NCBI GenBank assembly: GCA_963836735.1
Contig: CAWIKP010000024.1
Coordinates: 151,845 to 215,844, forward strand
Reading direction: 5' to 3'
DNA length: 64,000 nucleotides
From: JACCXG01 sp963836735
GTDB lineage: Bacteria; Acidobacteriota; Vicinamibacteria; Vicinamibacterales; 2-12-FULL-66-21
The notes below the pieces were generated by a model, which saw only the letters and a list, made by a program, of their open reading frames with translations, had not been told where the DNA came from and did not search any database. Shown piece by piece: positions 19,815 through 27,687 of this stretch. A program made the translations under genes and the position numbers. The number at the start of each line of letters is the position of its first letter. Position 1 is the stretch's first letter.

Positions 19815-20315
19815 AGCTCCAGTGTCCGTTCGAGCAGGAACTGCTGGACGCGGTGGCCGCGCGCCGCTGGCCGGATCGCGCCGAGCCCGCGCTGCGCGCA
19901 CACGTCGCGTCCTGCTCGCTCTGCAGCGACGTCGCCGAGATCGCCGGCGCCTTCTTCGAGGATCGCGACTGCGCCCGCGCTGAAGCCGTGGTCCCGCCGC
20001 GAGCGCCGTCTGGTGGCGAGCGCAGATTCGCGCCCGCGAAGAAGCCGCCCGGGTGGCGCTCCGCCCGCTGCTGGTCGTCCAGGTCATCGCCACGATCTGC
20101 GCCGCCTTCGGCGCCATCGCCCTCGCCCCGCCGCCTCGCAGGGCATCCGCGCCGGGCTGGCGGCGATTGCCGGCACCGAGTGGCTGACACTGCCGAGCAA
20201 CGTCAGCTTCTCGTGGCTCCTCGGCGCGGCGTTCTACACGACACTGCCACTGATTGCTGCCGGAATGTGGGTGGTTGTAGCGCCGGTCGTGGTCTATCTG
20301 GCGCTCGATGAATAG
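19811..20315 (+). CDS. Zinc-finger anti-sigma factor with membrane anchor (two frameshifts)
   Basis: About 168 residues after repair. The N-terminal ASD-like domain carries HVASCSLCSD, the H-x3-C-x2-C part of the anti-sigma zinc finger. Hydrophobic segments follow: LLVVQVIATICAAFGAIALA and MWVVVAPVVVYLAL. The frame appears to lose a base twice, near 19990-20000 and 20130. Its GTG start is coupled to the sigma-factor stop. By family analogy it sequesters the ECF sigma factor at the membrane. Confidence 0.75.
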
Positions 20316-20329
20316 TCGCTCGCGCAGAT

Positions 20330-20468
20330 CAACTCCCAACTCCCAACTTCCAAGGGGAGCCGTTCGAACAACGGGATGAAAGTCCGGCAACAAGCTGGTT
20401 GGCACGACTTTCACCCCATTGTTCGTACGGCTCCCCTTGGGAGTTGGAAGTTGGGAGTTGGGAGTTGA
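20330..20468. repeat. Heptamer-armed inverted repeat with AAGCT core
   Basis: One of the best-preserved copies. Left arm: three CAACTCC/CAACTTC heptamers. Core: GGGGAGCCGTTCGAACAA, GATGAAAGT, CAACAAGCTGGTTGGC, CTTTCACCCCATTGTTCG, ACGGCTCCCC. Right arm: TTGGGAGTTGGAAGTTGGGA with another GGGAGTTG unit. It sits between two convergent genes, the plus-strand anti-sigma and the minus-strand aminoacylase, where a bidirectional terminator would be expected. Confidence 0.85.
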
Positions 20469-22058
20469 CTACTTACCCCTCGTGATCGCCACCCCCGGTC
20501 TCGCCCGCGTGTGCTCTCCGTTCTTCACCACGACGACGCCGTTCACGAGCACATAGGGAATGCCCACCGCATAGGCATGCGGCTGCTCGAAGGTCGCCGC
20601 GTCCGCGATGGTGAGCGGGTTGAACACGACAACATCCGCGGCATAGCCTTCCTTCAGCAGCCCGCGGTTGGTCAGGCGAAAATGGCTGGCCGGAAGCGAA
20701 GTCATCTTCCGGATCGCTTCTTCGAGGCTGATCACGTGTCGCTTGCGGACATACTCGCCCAGGACCCGCGGGTTGTTGCCGTATCCGCGCGGGTGCGGCA
20801 CGCCCCGTCCGGCGGCGAGCACGCCGCTGTCGGACGCGATTCCCACGAACGGGTGCCGCATGATCCGCTCGACGTCCTGGTCCGACATGAAGTGGTAGAC
20901 CATCGAGGCGCCGTTTTCGAGCATCAGTTCGCGCGCCGCCTCGAACTGCGCATCGGCCGAATCCGACCCTTTCAGCTTCGCCGCGACCTGGGCCATGTTC
21001 AGGCCGTTCAGCAGCGGGTTGGCGGTGTGCGAGGCGACCACCGCGAACGACAGATCGCGCAGGCCGCGCTCGGCCAGCAGCCCGATCATCTCGCGCTTGA
21101 TCCGCGCCCACTGGTCGGGATCGTTGAGCCGTGCCGCAATCGCCGGCTGGCCGCCCTCGAGCGCCCACGCCGGGAACCTGATCCCGAGTGACGAGCTCGC
21201 GGCGGTGTAGGCGTACTGATCCGCCATCACGTCCACGCCGCGGGCTCGGGCGGCATCGATCATGACGAGCGCCTTCTCGCTGGCGCCCCACCGGCTCGGG
21301 CTGTCGACCTTCAAGTGGGAAATCTGCACGCGCGCGCCGGTCGTGAATCCGACCCGGATCGACTCCTCGATCGCGGCCTCGAGTGCGGTCCCCTCGTTGC
21401 GCATGTGCGTGGCGTACACGCCCCCGGCGTTTCCGGCCACGCGCGCCAGGTCGATGATCTCCGTGGTTTTCGCGTACGTGCCGGGCACGTACTGCAAGCC
21501 GGTCGAGAATCCCACCGCGCCGTCCGCCATCGCCCGCCACACCAGCGAGCGCATGCGGGTCAGCTCCGGAATCGACGGCAGGCGGTTGGCCGATCCCATC
21601 ACCTCGGCCCGGACCGTGTTGTGGCCGATCAACGTGGCAAAGTTGATCGACGGTCCTGCGCGGCTGATGCTGGCCAGCGCTTCGCCGACGTCGAGCGCCG
21701 AGGTGCCGCAGTTGCCCGCGACGATGGTGGTCACCCCCATGCGCACGAAGTTCTCGGCGAGCGGCTGATCGGCGAGATCGTCGGCATGAGTGTGGACGTC
21801 GATGAATCCGGGCGCAACGATCAGGCCGGATGCATCGATGACTTCCCGCGCGTCGCGTCGGGACACCATCGCCACGGCCGCGATACGGCCCTGGGCGATG
21901 GCCACGTCCATGCGCCGCGGCGGTTGGCCGGATCCATCGACCACCCGGCCGCCGACGATCGCGATGTCGTACCGGGCGGGCTGCCGGGCATCAGACGCCG
22001 ACAGCGCCCCGGCGCCAGCCATGCCGAGAACGGCCGCCATGGCGACCAGCGATTTCAT
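20469..22058 (-). CDS. N-acyl-D-amino-acid deacylase (D-aminoacylase) family amidohydrolase, secreted
   Basis: 529 residues. Signal peptide KSLVAMAAVLGMAGAGALSA. The metal motif APGFIDVHTHADD is intact, as are the Cys in VAGNCGTSALD and the His residues in YATHMRNEG and QISHLKVDS. ASDSGV carries the late Asp. This matches the zinc amidohydrolases that cleave N-acyl-D-amino acids; many Acidobacteriota carry expanded sets. Its ATG overlaps the stop of the symporter gene as ATGA, so uptake and hydrolysis are probably co-expressed. Compare the degenerate paralogue at 31160-32860. Confidence 0.88.
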   Translation of the reverse strand: MKSLVAMAAVLGMAGAGALSASDARQPARYDIAIVGGRVVDGSGQPPRRMDVAIAQGRIAAVAMVSRRDAREVIDASGLIVAPGFIDVHTHADDLADQPLAENFVRMGVTTIVAGNCGTSALDVGEALASISRAGPSINFATLIGHNTVRAEVMGSANRLPSIPELTRMRSLVWRAMADGAVGFSTGLQYVPGTYAKTTEIIDLARVAGNAGGVYATHMRNEGTALEAAIEESIRVGFTTGARVQISHLKVDSPSRWGASEKALVMIDAARARGVDVMADQYAYTAASSSLGIRFPAWALEGGQPAIAARLNDPDQWARIKREMIGLLAERGLRDLSFAVVASHTANPLLNGLNMAQVAAKLKGSDSADAQFEAARELMLENGASMVYHFMSDQDVERIMRHPFVGIASDSGVLAAGRGVPHPRGYGNNPRVLGEYVRKRHVISLEEAIRKMTSLPASHFRLTNRGLLKEGYAADVVVFNPLTIADAATFEQPHAYAVGIPYVLVNGVVVVKNGEHTRARPGVAITRGK

Positions 22059-23779
22059 GCAGCCCTCACCGGGGCGGGCTTCGTCATCAGGCTCACCAGC
22101 AATCCGACGACGACGACCGCGATCACCCCGATCGGGTTGTGCCAGAGGAACGAGATGCCGCGAGTCGCCGGGTGCAGCGCGACGAGGGCCACGACCGCCA
22201 TCCCGGCCAGGAGCCCGACGAACGCGCCGGTCCCGGTCGAGCGCCTGAACCCCAGCGCCAGCACGAACACGCCCAGCAGCGATCCGTAGAAGAACGATCC
22301 GAAGCGGTTGACGACCTCGATCAACGACCCGAGGCCCGCGGCATACATCGCGACCACGCAGGCCACGATGCCCCAGAAGCCGGTCAGCAGCTTCGAGACC
22401 ATCAAGTAGTGCGCGTCGCTGGCTTCAGGCTTCAGCAGCCGGCGGTACACATCGATCACGCTGGACGTGGCGAGTGAGTTGAGCTCCGCGGCAATGGACG
22501 ACATCGCGGCCGCGAAGATCGCCGCGATGATCAGGCCGACCAGGCCTGGCGGCAGCCTGGTCGTGACGAACGTCGGAAAGACGTAATTGACGTCCGGTGC
22601 AGGCGTGTCGCCGGTGCGATCCTTGTAGCGCTCGTCGCCGGTCACCTCGCGCACCAGCTGTGCGGCCCGCTGGCGGATCGCCTTCACGTCGGCATCGGTC
22701 GTGCGGAAGGTCGCTGCCGCCGCGGGCCGCGTCGACGCGTCGGCGTCGGCGAGCACCGACGCGGCCGTCTTGCGCGCGGCGAAGGCACTTTCGAATTCGC
22801 CCTCGAGGCGCTGGAATTCGCCGGCGCGGTCGCTGGCGGCGATTCGCTCCGCGTGGACGCGGTTGAAGAGCATCGGCGGCTGCTGGAACAGATAGAACAC
22901 GAACACGAGCACGCCGGTCAGCAGCACGAGCGCCTGCAGCGGGATCTTGACGAACGCGCTCATCATCAGCGAGTCGCGTCCTTCCCGCACGGACCTGGCG
23001 GTCAGGTAGCGCTGCACCTGGCTCTGATCGCAGCCGAAGTACGACAGCATCAGGAACAACCCGCCCAGGAGCCCGGACCAGAAGGTGTAGGTCTGGCTCC
23101 AGTCGAAGCGGAAGTCGACCGCAGTCAGCCGGCCCGCCGCGCCGGCGACGTGCAGCGCCTTGCCGAAGCTCACGTCCGGCGGCAGGCCGGCGATGAGCGC
23201 GACGATCACGGCCAGCAGCCCGACCACGATCACGGCCATCTGCTTGACGTCGGTCCAGGTCACCGCCTGGACGCCGCCGACCATCGTGTACAGCGCGGTC
23301 GGCAGGCCGATTGCGAGGATCGTCAAGGTCAGGTTCCAGCCAAGAACGATCGAGAGGATCACCGCGGGCGCCGCGATGATCACGCCGCAGGAGAGCCCGC
23401 GCGAGCAGAGAAACAGCACGCTCGCCAGGGTCCGCGTCTTGAGGTCGAAGCGGCGTTCCAGGTACTCGTAAGCGGTATAGATCCTGGCGCGATAGAAGAA
23501 CGGCACGAGCGTGGCGCTCAGGATGATCATCGCGATCGGCAGCCCGAAGTAGAACTGCACGAATCGCATGCCGTCCGCATAGGCCTGGCCGGTGGTACCC
23601 ACCAGCGTGATCGCGCTCAGCTGCGTCGCCATCACCGACAGCCCCACCGCCCACCACGGCAGGCTGCGGTTCGCCAGCAGGTAGCCATCGACCTTGTCGG
23701 AGTCGGCCGTCCGGCGTATCCCGTCCCAGATCATCCATGCGAGATACACGCCTACGACGAGCCAGTCGAGGAGGTGCAT
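22055..23779 (-). CDS. Sodium:solute symporter (SSS family)
   Basis: 574 residues with about 13 hydrophobic helices. The N-terminal helix HLLDWLVVGVYLAWMIWDGI is followed by YLLANRSLPWWAVGLSVMAT and QLSAITLVGTTGQAYADGM, the conserved SSS helix 1-2 region. A 110-residue extramembrane loop (RVHAERIAASDRAGEF onward) is unusual for the family. The start at 23779 precedes the first helix; longer in-frame starts add non-hydrophobic sequence. It is coupled to the D-aminoacylase. The substrate is probably an amino acid or peptide, by context only. Confidence 0.88.
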   Translation of the reverse strand: MHLLDWLVVGVYLAWMIWDGIRRTADSDKVDGYLLANRSLPWWAVGLSVMATQLSAITLVGTTGQAYADGMRFVQFYFGLPIAMIILSATLVPFFYRARIYTAYEYLERRFDLKTRTLASVLFLCSRGLSCGVIIAAPAVILSIVLGWNLTLTILAIGLPTALYTMVGGVQAVTWTDVKQMAVIVVGLLAVIVALIAGLPPDVSFGKALHVAGAAGRLTAVDFRFDWSQTYTFWSGLLGGLFLMLSYFGCDQSQVQRYLTARSVREGRDSLMMSAFVKIPLQALVLLTGVLVFVFYLFQQPPMLFNRVHAERIAASDRAGEFQRLEGEFESAFAARKTAASVLADADASTRPAAAATFRTTDADVKAIRQRAAQLVREVTGDERYKDRTGDTPAPDVNYVFPTFVTTRLPPGLVGLIIAAIFAAAMSSIAAELNSLATSSVIDVYRRLLKPEASDAHYLMVSKLLTGFWGIVACVVAMYAAGLGSLIEVVNRFGSFFYGSLLGVFVLALGFRRSTGTGAFVGLLAGMAVVALVALHPATRGISFLWHNPIGVIAVVVVGLLVSLMTKPAPVRAA

Positions 23780-23783
23780 CGGG

Positions 23784-23861
23784 CTAGACGGAGTACGCGC
23801 GGCCGAGCAGCCAGAGCGCGACGATCGCCAGGAGTTCACATACAACGACGAGCGCGTACAT
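23784..23861 (-). CDS. Putative 25-residue membrane peptide upstream of the symporter
   Basis: An ATG at 23861 opens a 25-residue frame, MYALVVVCELLAIVALWLLG then RAYSV, ending TAG 4 nt before the symporter start. It is one hydrophobic helix with an arginine after it. SSS symporters are sometimes preceded by tiny accessory membrane proteins, which this resembles in size, position and spacing. No Shine-Dalgarno sequence is visible. Short hydrophobic frames can arise by chance, so confidence is moderate. Confidence 0.4.
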   Translation of the reverse strand: MYALVVVCELLAIVALWLLGRAYSV

Positions 23862-23915
23862 GCGAGTGGCGGAGGGATCCGATTCAACCGGGAGCATTCA
23901 AGGGATTATCTACGA

Positions 23916-24055
23916 CAACTCGCAACTCCCAACTTCCAACTCCCAAGGGGAGCCCTTCGAACAACGGGGTAAGAGTCACGCCAACAAGCTGGTTGACGGG
24001 ACGCTCACCCCTGTTGTTCGAACGACGTCCGTTGGAGTTGGGAGTTGGGAGTTGC
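23916..24055. repeat. Heptamer-armed inverted repeat with AAGCT core
   Basis: Left arm CAACTCG, CAACTCC, CAACTTC, CAACTCC. Core GGGGAGCCCTTCGAACAACG, GCCAACAAGCTGGTTGACG, CTGTTGTTCGAACGACG. Right arm TTGGAGTTGGGAGTTGGGAG. It lies between the symporter operon and the lipoprotein gene. Confidence 0.82.
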
Positions 24056-24058
24056 CTT

Positions 24059-24550
24059 TTACGCGACCGGCGATCCAAGCCCATCGTCGACCTTGTAGGC
24101 CGGGCGTGGGCGCGAGATGCGGCTCGTGCCGATCACAAAATCTGCATCGGTATCGACATCGCTGCGATCGACGTGGATCACCCCGGGCTGGCGCACGATG
24201 GCCTCACCGTCGAGCAGCGTGAGCACGACCCGATAGTCGCCGGGATCGAGCGTCACCGAGAAGCCGCCGTTCTGGTCGGTCGTCAGGCGCTGGCGCCGGT
24301 TGGTCGTGACGTCGATCACGTCCACGACCCGGCCCTCGACTGCCGTCGTTCCTTCCGGACCGCGAATGGTTCCGCTGATCGTCCCTCGTGGCTGGGCCGC
24401 GGCCTGCGGTGAGGTGTCGAGCGGCGGAACGCTCCTATGGCAGCCGGCGGCCGCAAAAACCGTCAACACCCCGACGGTAAGCCAGGTCAGGGACACCCAG
24501 AGGGGCCAGGAGGACTCGTGCGCCGGTCGGGCCAGGGTTCGGGTTCTCAC
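24059..24550 (-). CDS. Lipoprotein with carboxypeptidase-regulatory-like (CNA-B-type) domain
   Basis: About 163 residues from a GTG at 24550. The N-terminal helix WVSLTWLTVGVLTVFAAAGC is a lipoprotein signal with lipobox AAAGC. One Ig-like domain follows: GTISGTIRGPEGTTAVEGRV then GGFSVTLDPGDYRVVLTLLD. This is a typical carboxypeptidase-regulatory-like fold, often a surface or adhesion module. A start further upstream (24823) is possible in the same frame but would overlap the divergent small gene and its sigma-54-type promoter, so I prefer 24550. Function unknown. Confidence 0.65.
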   Translation of the reverse strand: MRTRTLARPAHESSWPLWVSLTWLTVGVLTVFAAAGCHRSVPPLDTSPQAAAQPRGTISGTIRGPEGTTAVEGRVVDVIDVTTNRRQRLTTDQNGGFSVTLDPGDYRVVLTLLDGEAIVRQPGVIHVDRSDVDTDADFVIGTSRISRPRPAYKVDDGLGSPVA

Positions 24551-24584
24551 GAGAGGGTCTGCTGCAAACAGGGGGCCGATTTCG

Positions 24585-24599
24585 TGGCACTCGCTTTGC
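24585..24599 (+). promoter_or_regulatory. Sigma-54 (-24/-12) promoter
   Basis: TGGCACTCGCTTTGC matches the sigma-54 consensus TGGCAC-N5-TTGC exactly, with the GG and GC dinucleotides 10 nt apart. The predicted start is near 24611, just before a strong ribosome-binding site and a small gene. It would need an enhancer-binding activator. I see no obvious upstream dyad within 100 nt. Confidence 0.6.
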
Positions 24600-24615
24600 C
24601 AGCTGAATCCGGGAA

Positions 24616-24623
24616 AAGGAGGT
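24616..24623 (+). promoter_or_regulatory. Strong Shine-Dalgarno site fixing a TTG start
   Basis: AAGGAGGT lies 3 nt before the TTG at 24627. This full-length match, close behind the -24/-12 element, identifies a small gene that would otherwise be overlooked. Confidence 0.65.
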
Positions 24624-24626
24624 CTC

Positions 24627-24803
24627 TTGAGCAGACGAACCCTTGGGATTCTGGCGGGGATGGTCGGTTCCGCGGTAGGCGCCTGGTGGTGGGCACGATA
24701 TCGCAGCCCGGAACGGTCCGGGCAGCGGCTCATGCCGGCACGCGACCACGGGACGGTAATCTTCGACAACACCCCGACCGCCGTGGAAGGCGACGTCCTC
24801 TGA
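24627..24803 (+). CDS. 58-residue membrane-anchored small protein, sigma-54-type promoter
   Basis: The TTG-initiated frame encodes MSRRTLGILAGMVGSAVGAW, then WWARYRSPERSG and a polar tail ending TPTAVEGDVL. The N-terminus has two arginines, a glycine-rich helix with G-x3-G spacing and a Trp-Trp-Trp-Ala-Arg interface, so one inner-membrane helix with a cytoplasmic or periplasmic tail is likely. Start and expression are supported by the consensus sigma-54-type promoter and the Shine-Dalgarno site. I recognise no family. It is divergent from the lipoprotein gene and convergent with the MutS-like gene. Confidence 0.6.
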   Translation: MSRRTLGILAGMVGSAVGAWWWARYRSPERSGQRLMPARDHGTVIFDNTPTAVEGDVL

Positions 24804-24824
24804 GTGTGTAGCGCGAGAGCCACG

Positions 24825-24848
24825 GGGGTCAGACCGGGGTCTGACCCC
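24825..24848. repeat. GGGGTCAGACC palindrome between convergent genes
   Basis: Two perfect 11-bp arms, GGGGTCAGACC and GGTCTGACCCC, separated by 2 nt. It sits between a plus-strand and a minus-strand gene end and supplies the last codons (QTPV) and stop of the MutS-like gene. This palindrome type is widely dispersed in bacterial genomes and may act as a bidirectional terminator. Confidence 0.7.
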
Positions 24849-26696
24849 GGCCTGTCCCACCCTCCTCAATCCCGATGAGCCGCATCAGGCGCAGGGCGTT
24901 TCGAGAGGTGGCCAGGCCAGGGCGCAGCCGGTAGTCGAACGTCATCCCGCCGTGCTCGTCGACGAGCTCCGTGAAGTGGGCGAGCCGGGCCGCGGTATTC
25001 AACGGCTCCTCCGCCGCCAGTCCCAGATCGTGGGTGGTCATGGCGCCAATCGCGCCGGCTTCGAGCAGGTGACGCGCAACGCCGCGAACCGCGATCGCCC
25101 GCTCGCCGGTGTTGGTGCCCTGCAGAATCTCGTCCAGCAGATACAGCACCATCCGGCCGTCGTCACCCGCCAGACGATGACGCGCCCGATCGAGCACGGC
25201 CTTCAAACGCGCCAGCGCGGCCATGAAGTACGACAGCCCGTGCTCGAGTGAATCCTGGACACGGATGCTCGTTTCGATGTCCACCGTCGGCATCCTCAGC
25301 GCGTCCGCGCACACCGGCCCGCCGGCCTGCGCCAGCACGGCGTTCAGGCCGATCGCTCGCAGCAGCGTGCTCTTGCCCGACATGTTCGATCCGGTGATGA
25401 GGAGGAGCGTGCCGGGAGGCCCGACTTCGACGTCGTTGCCGACGCGGCGATCGTCGGGAATCAGCGGGTGACCCAGGTTCGACGCCAGGAGCTGTTTGAC
25501 CTCGTCTATGCGCGCGTCGATGACCTCCGGCAATGCCCATGCAGGATAGTCGGCCTTCACCTGCGCCAGCGCGCTGAGCGCGTCCAGGTCGCCGATGGCT
25601 TCCATCCACCCCCTGACGCCCGATCCCACCTTCCGTCTCCACCCGTCGAGCGCGAAGAAGACGTGAAAATCCCAAAGCGTCAAGACCTGGATCGGAAAGT
25701 GAAAAATCGCGGCGCCGGCGCGCAGTTGCGCGAACCCGAGGATGCGATTCAACCGGCGCAGACACTCGGGCGCATCTGCGCCGGACGCCGCGAGGCGCGC
25801 GCGAATCGCGGCGAGCAGTGGCGCCTCACCCGGCGCGTGGACGGCATGCGCGAAGAGATCCGCATACCGCGCGAAGGCCTGGTCAACGACGAGCGCGCGA
25901 TTGAACTCGCCGTGAACGTGGACCGCCGTGGCAAACGAGAGGACCATTCCCGCGACTGCCGGAATCAGCCAATACGCCGCGTCCGCCACACCGGCGGCCT
26001 GGAGGGCGATGAGCGTCCAGATCGCCGCGGTGATCGACCAGCACTGCCACACGCAGACGCCTTGTCGCCGCTGGACGTGAAGGGCCCGCGGCTCTCGGCC
26101 CACTTCAGAAACGCTTCGAGCTCGGCGCGACGAACCCCCGCCGTGAGCCGGCCGTGGGCGGCGAAGTGTTCACGCCATTCGACCGCGGCCGCCAGCTCGA
26201 CGATCGCGCGCTGCCGGGCGCTGATGTCGGGAGCCGGCGCGGGAGCCAGAACCCATTGCTGGAGGGTTCGAGCGCCGGCGGCGGTCGCGGCGGGGCCCAG
26301 CCACTGCAGCAGCGAGGCGCGGCCGAAGAGATCGAGGTCCTGCGCATAGGGGTGGTGCTCGATATCCGGCGGAGGATCGTCGGCGGGCGGCAGTCGATCC
26401 CACGCACGGCCGATGCGCGCGAGCGCGTGAAGATTGACGGTCCTCAGGGCGTCGTGCCAGGCGACACGCTGCTCGACCTTCGCGTGCCAGACGATCAGCA
26501 CCAGGAAGATCAGCAGGAGCACGAGGCCAGCGATCAGCGCCGGGGCCGAGAACGTTCTGGCGCCGGCGATGACGAGGAGCGCGATGCCGGGAACCACGGT
26601 CGCCAGCCGAAGCCGTGAGATGCGAACCGAGAGGACCGTCTCGGCGTCGCGGCGAGCCGTGTGCGCGGCAACCTGCTGTTCGTAGTGGCCGATCAC
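24829..26696 (-). CDS. Membrane-anchored MutS-like ATPase (one frameshift)
   Basis: About 622 residues after repair. Two N-terminal helices (TVVPGIALLVIAGARTFSAP, ALIAGLVLLLIFLVLIVWHA) and a second pair (ITAAIWTLIALQAAGVADAA) precede a MutS core/clamp-like middle. The C-terminal ATPase has Walker A LITGSNMSGKSTLLRAIG, Walker B MVLYLLDEILQGTNTGER and TTHDLGLA. The mismatch-recognition domain is absent, so canonical repair is unlikely. The frame loses a base near 26080. GTG start coupled to the methyltransferase stop (GTGA). Its last four residues come from the GGGGTCAGACC palindrome. Confidence 0.82.
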
Positions 26697-27482
26697 GCAG
26701 CCGGCTTCCGGGCGTCGATGTTGAGGCGCCAGTAGTCCAGCGTGAAAGGACGGGCGTCAGCGGCGGCGCGCGTCGTCAGATCGTCGGTGAAGGGCCCGCG
26801 CAGATCCGGCGGCAGGCGATCGAGATGATGGCGGATGCAGACGCACGGAGACGAAGTCGGCGTACTTCTCCGCGGTCTCCAGATCGACCGGCGCTTCCTC
26901 GAGCCAGGTCTCGATGCCGGTCAAGCCGGCCGCTTTCAGCCGCGCGGCGGTCGTCTCGGCATCGGCGAAGTTCCACGGGTCGCGCCACTCTGCGAAGTGC
27001 TCGCGATAGCGCGGCGACCCCATCAACGCGCCGGCGTGTTCGAGCATGTGCTGCAGGTTGCCTTTGCCGCCGCACTGCGCGATGAACCGGCCGTTCGGGA
27101 CGAGCGCGGTGCCGACGCTCCGGAAGACCGCGGCGTGATCGTGAATCCAGTGCAGCGTCGCCGCACTGAAGATGGCGTCGAACGCGTCGGCAAAAGGCAG
27201 CGCCGCGCCGTCGGCCTGCACGTACCCGATCGGCCACTCCGATACGGCCGCGTCGGCTCTGGCGACCGCCAGCATCGACCCTGAACGGTCGAGGCCGATC
27301 ACCCGCGCAGCGGAGCCGTTGCCAGCCGCATTGATGATTTCGCGGGTCAGCCGGCCGGTGCCGCAGCCCACATCGAGGATCCGCTCCCCGGCCGCCGGCT
27401 GCAGACGCGCGATGACGCGCTGCCCCCAGTCGAACTGCGGTTCCGAAACCCGGTGATATCGCGTCGCATCCCAGTCGGTCAT
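26693..27482 (-). CDS. SAM-dependent class I methyltransferase (one frameshift)
   Basis: About 262 residues after repair. SAM-binding motif I is RILDVGCGTGRLTREI, the acidic ribose loop is VIGLDRSGSML, and motif II/III is FDAIFSAATLHWIHDH. The layout resembles trans-aconitate methyltransferase or BioC-like enzymes, but the substrate is not identifiable. The frame changes near 26835, from KYADFVSV to IRHHLDRLPPDLRG, ending DYWRLNIDARKPAA. Its stop overlaps the MutS-like start. Confidence 0.8.
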
Positions 27483-27489
27483 GTTGAAT

Positions 27490-27602
27490 CTATAGCTATC
27501 AGCTGTCAGCTATCAGCGAGTCCCGGATCCCGACTCAGGGTCCGGCCGGTCAGCGGTCACTCCTGAGATCTGATAGCTGATAGCTGACAGCTGATGACTC
27601 AG
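27490..27602. repeat. Heptamer-armed inverted repeat, CAGCTAT type
   Basis: Left arm CAGCTGT, CAGCTAT and related 7-mers. Right arm CTGATAGCTGATAGCTGACA is the reverse complement of the same heptamers. The heptamer sequence differs from the CAACTCC type but the architecture (7-nt tandem arm, spacer, reverse-complement arm) is identical. Located between divergent genes. Confidence 0.75.
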
Positions 27603-27687
27603 TCTAGAGTAAAGCCGACTTTCACCGGCAGGCGTCCAAATCCCGCGAGGGTACTCATGCAGGCTCGCTCAGATTCAGGTCACGACG

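Noticed and set aside
22853..24412. A 519-residue plus-strand frame across the symporter and repeat
   Set aside because: It runs antisense to the symporter, through a heptamer repeat and the lipoprotein gene; no domain is visible.
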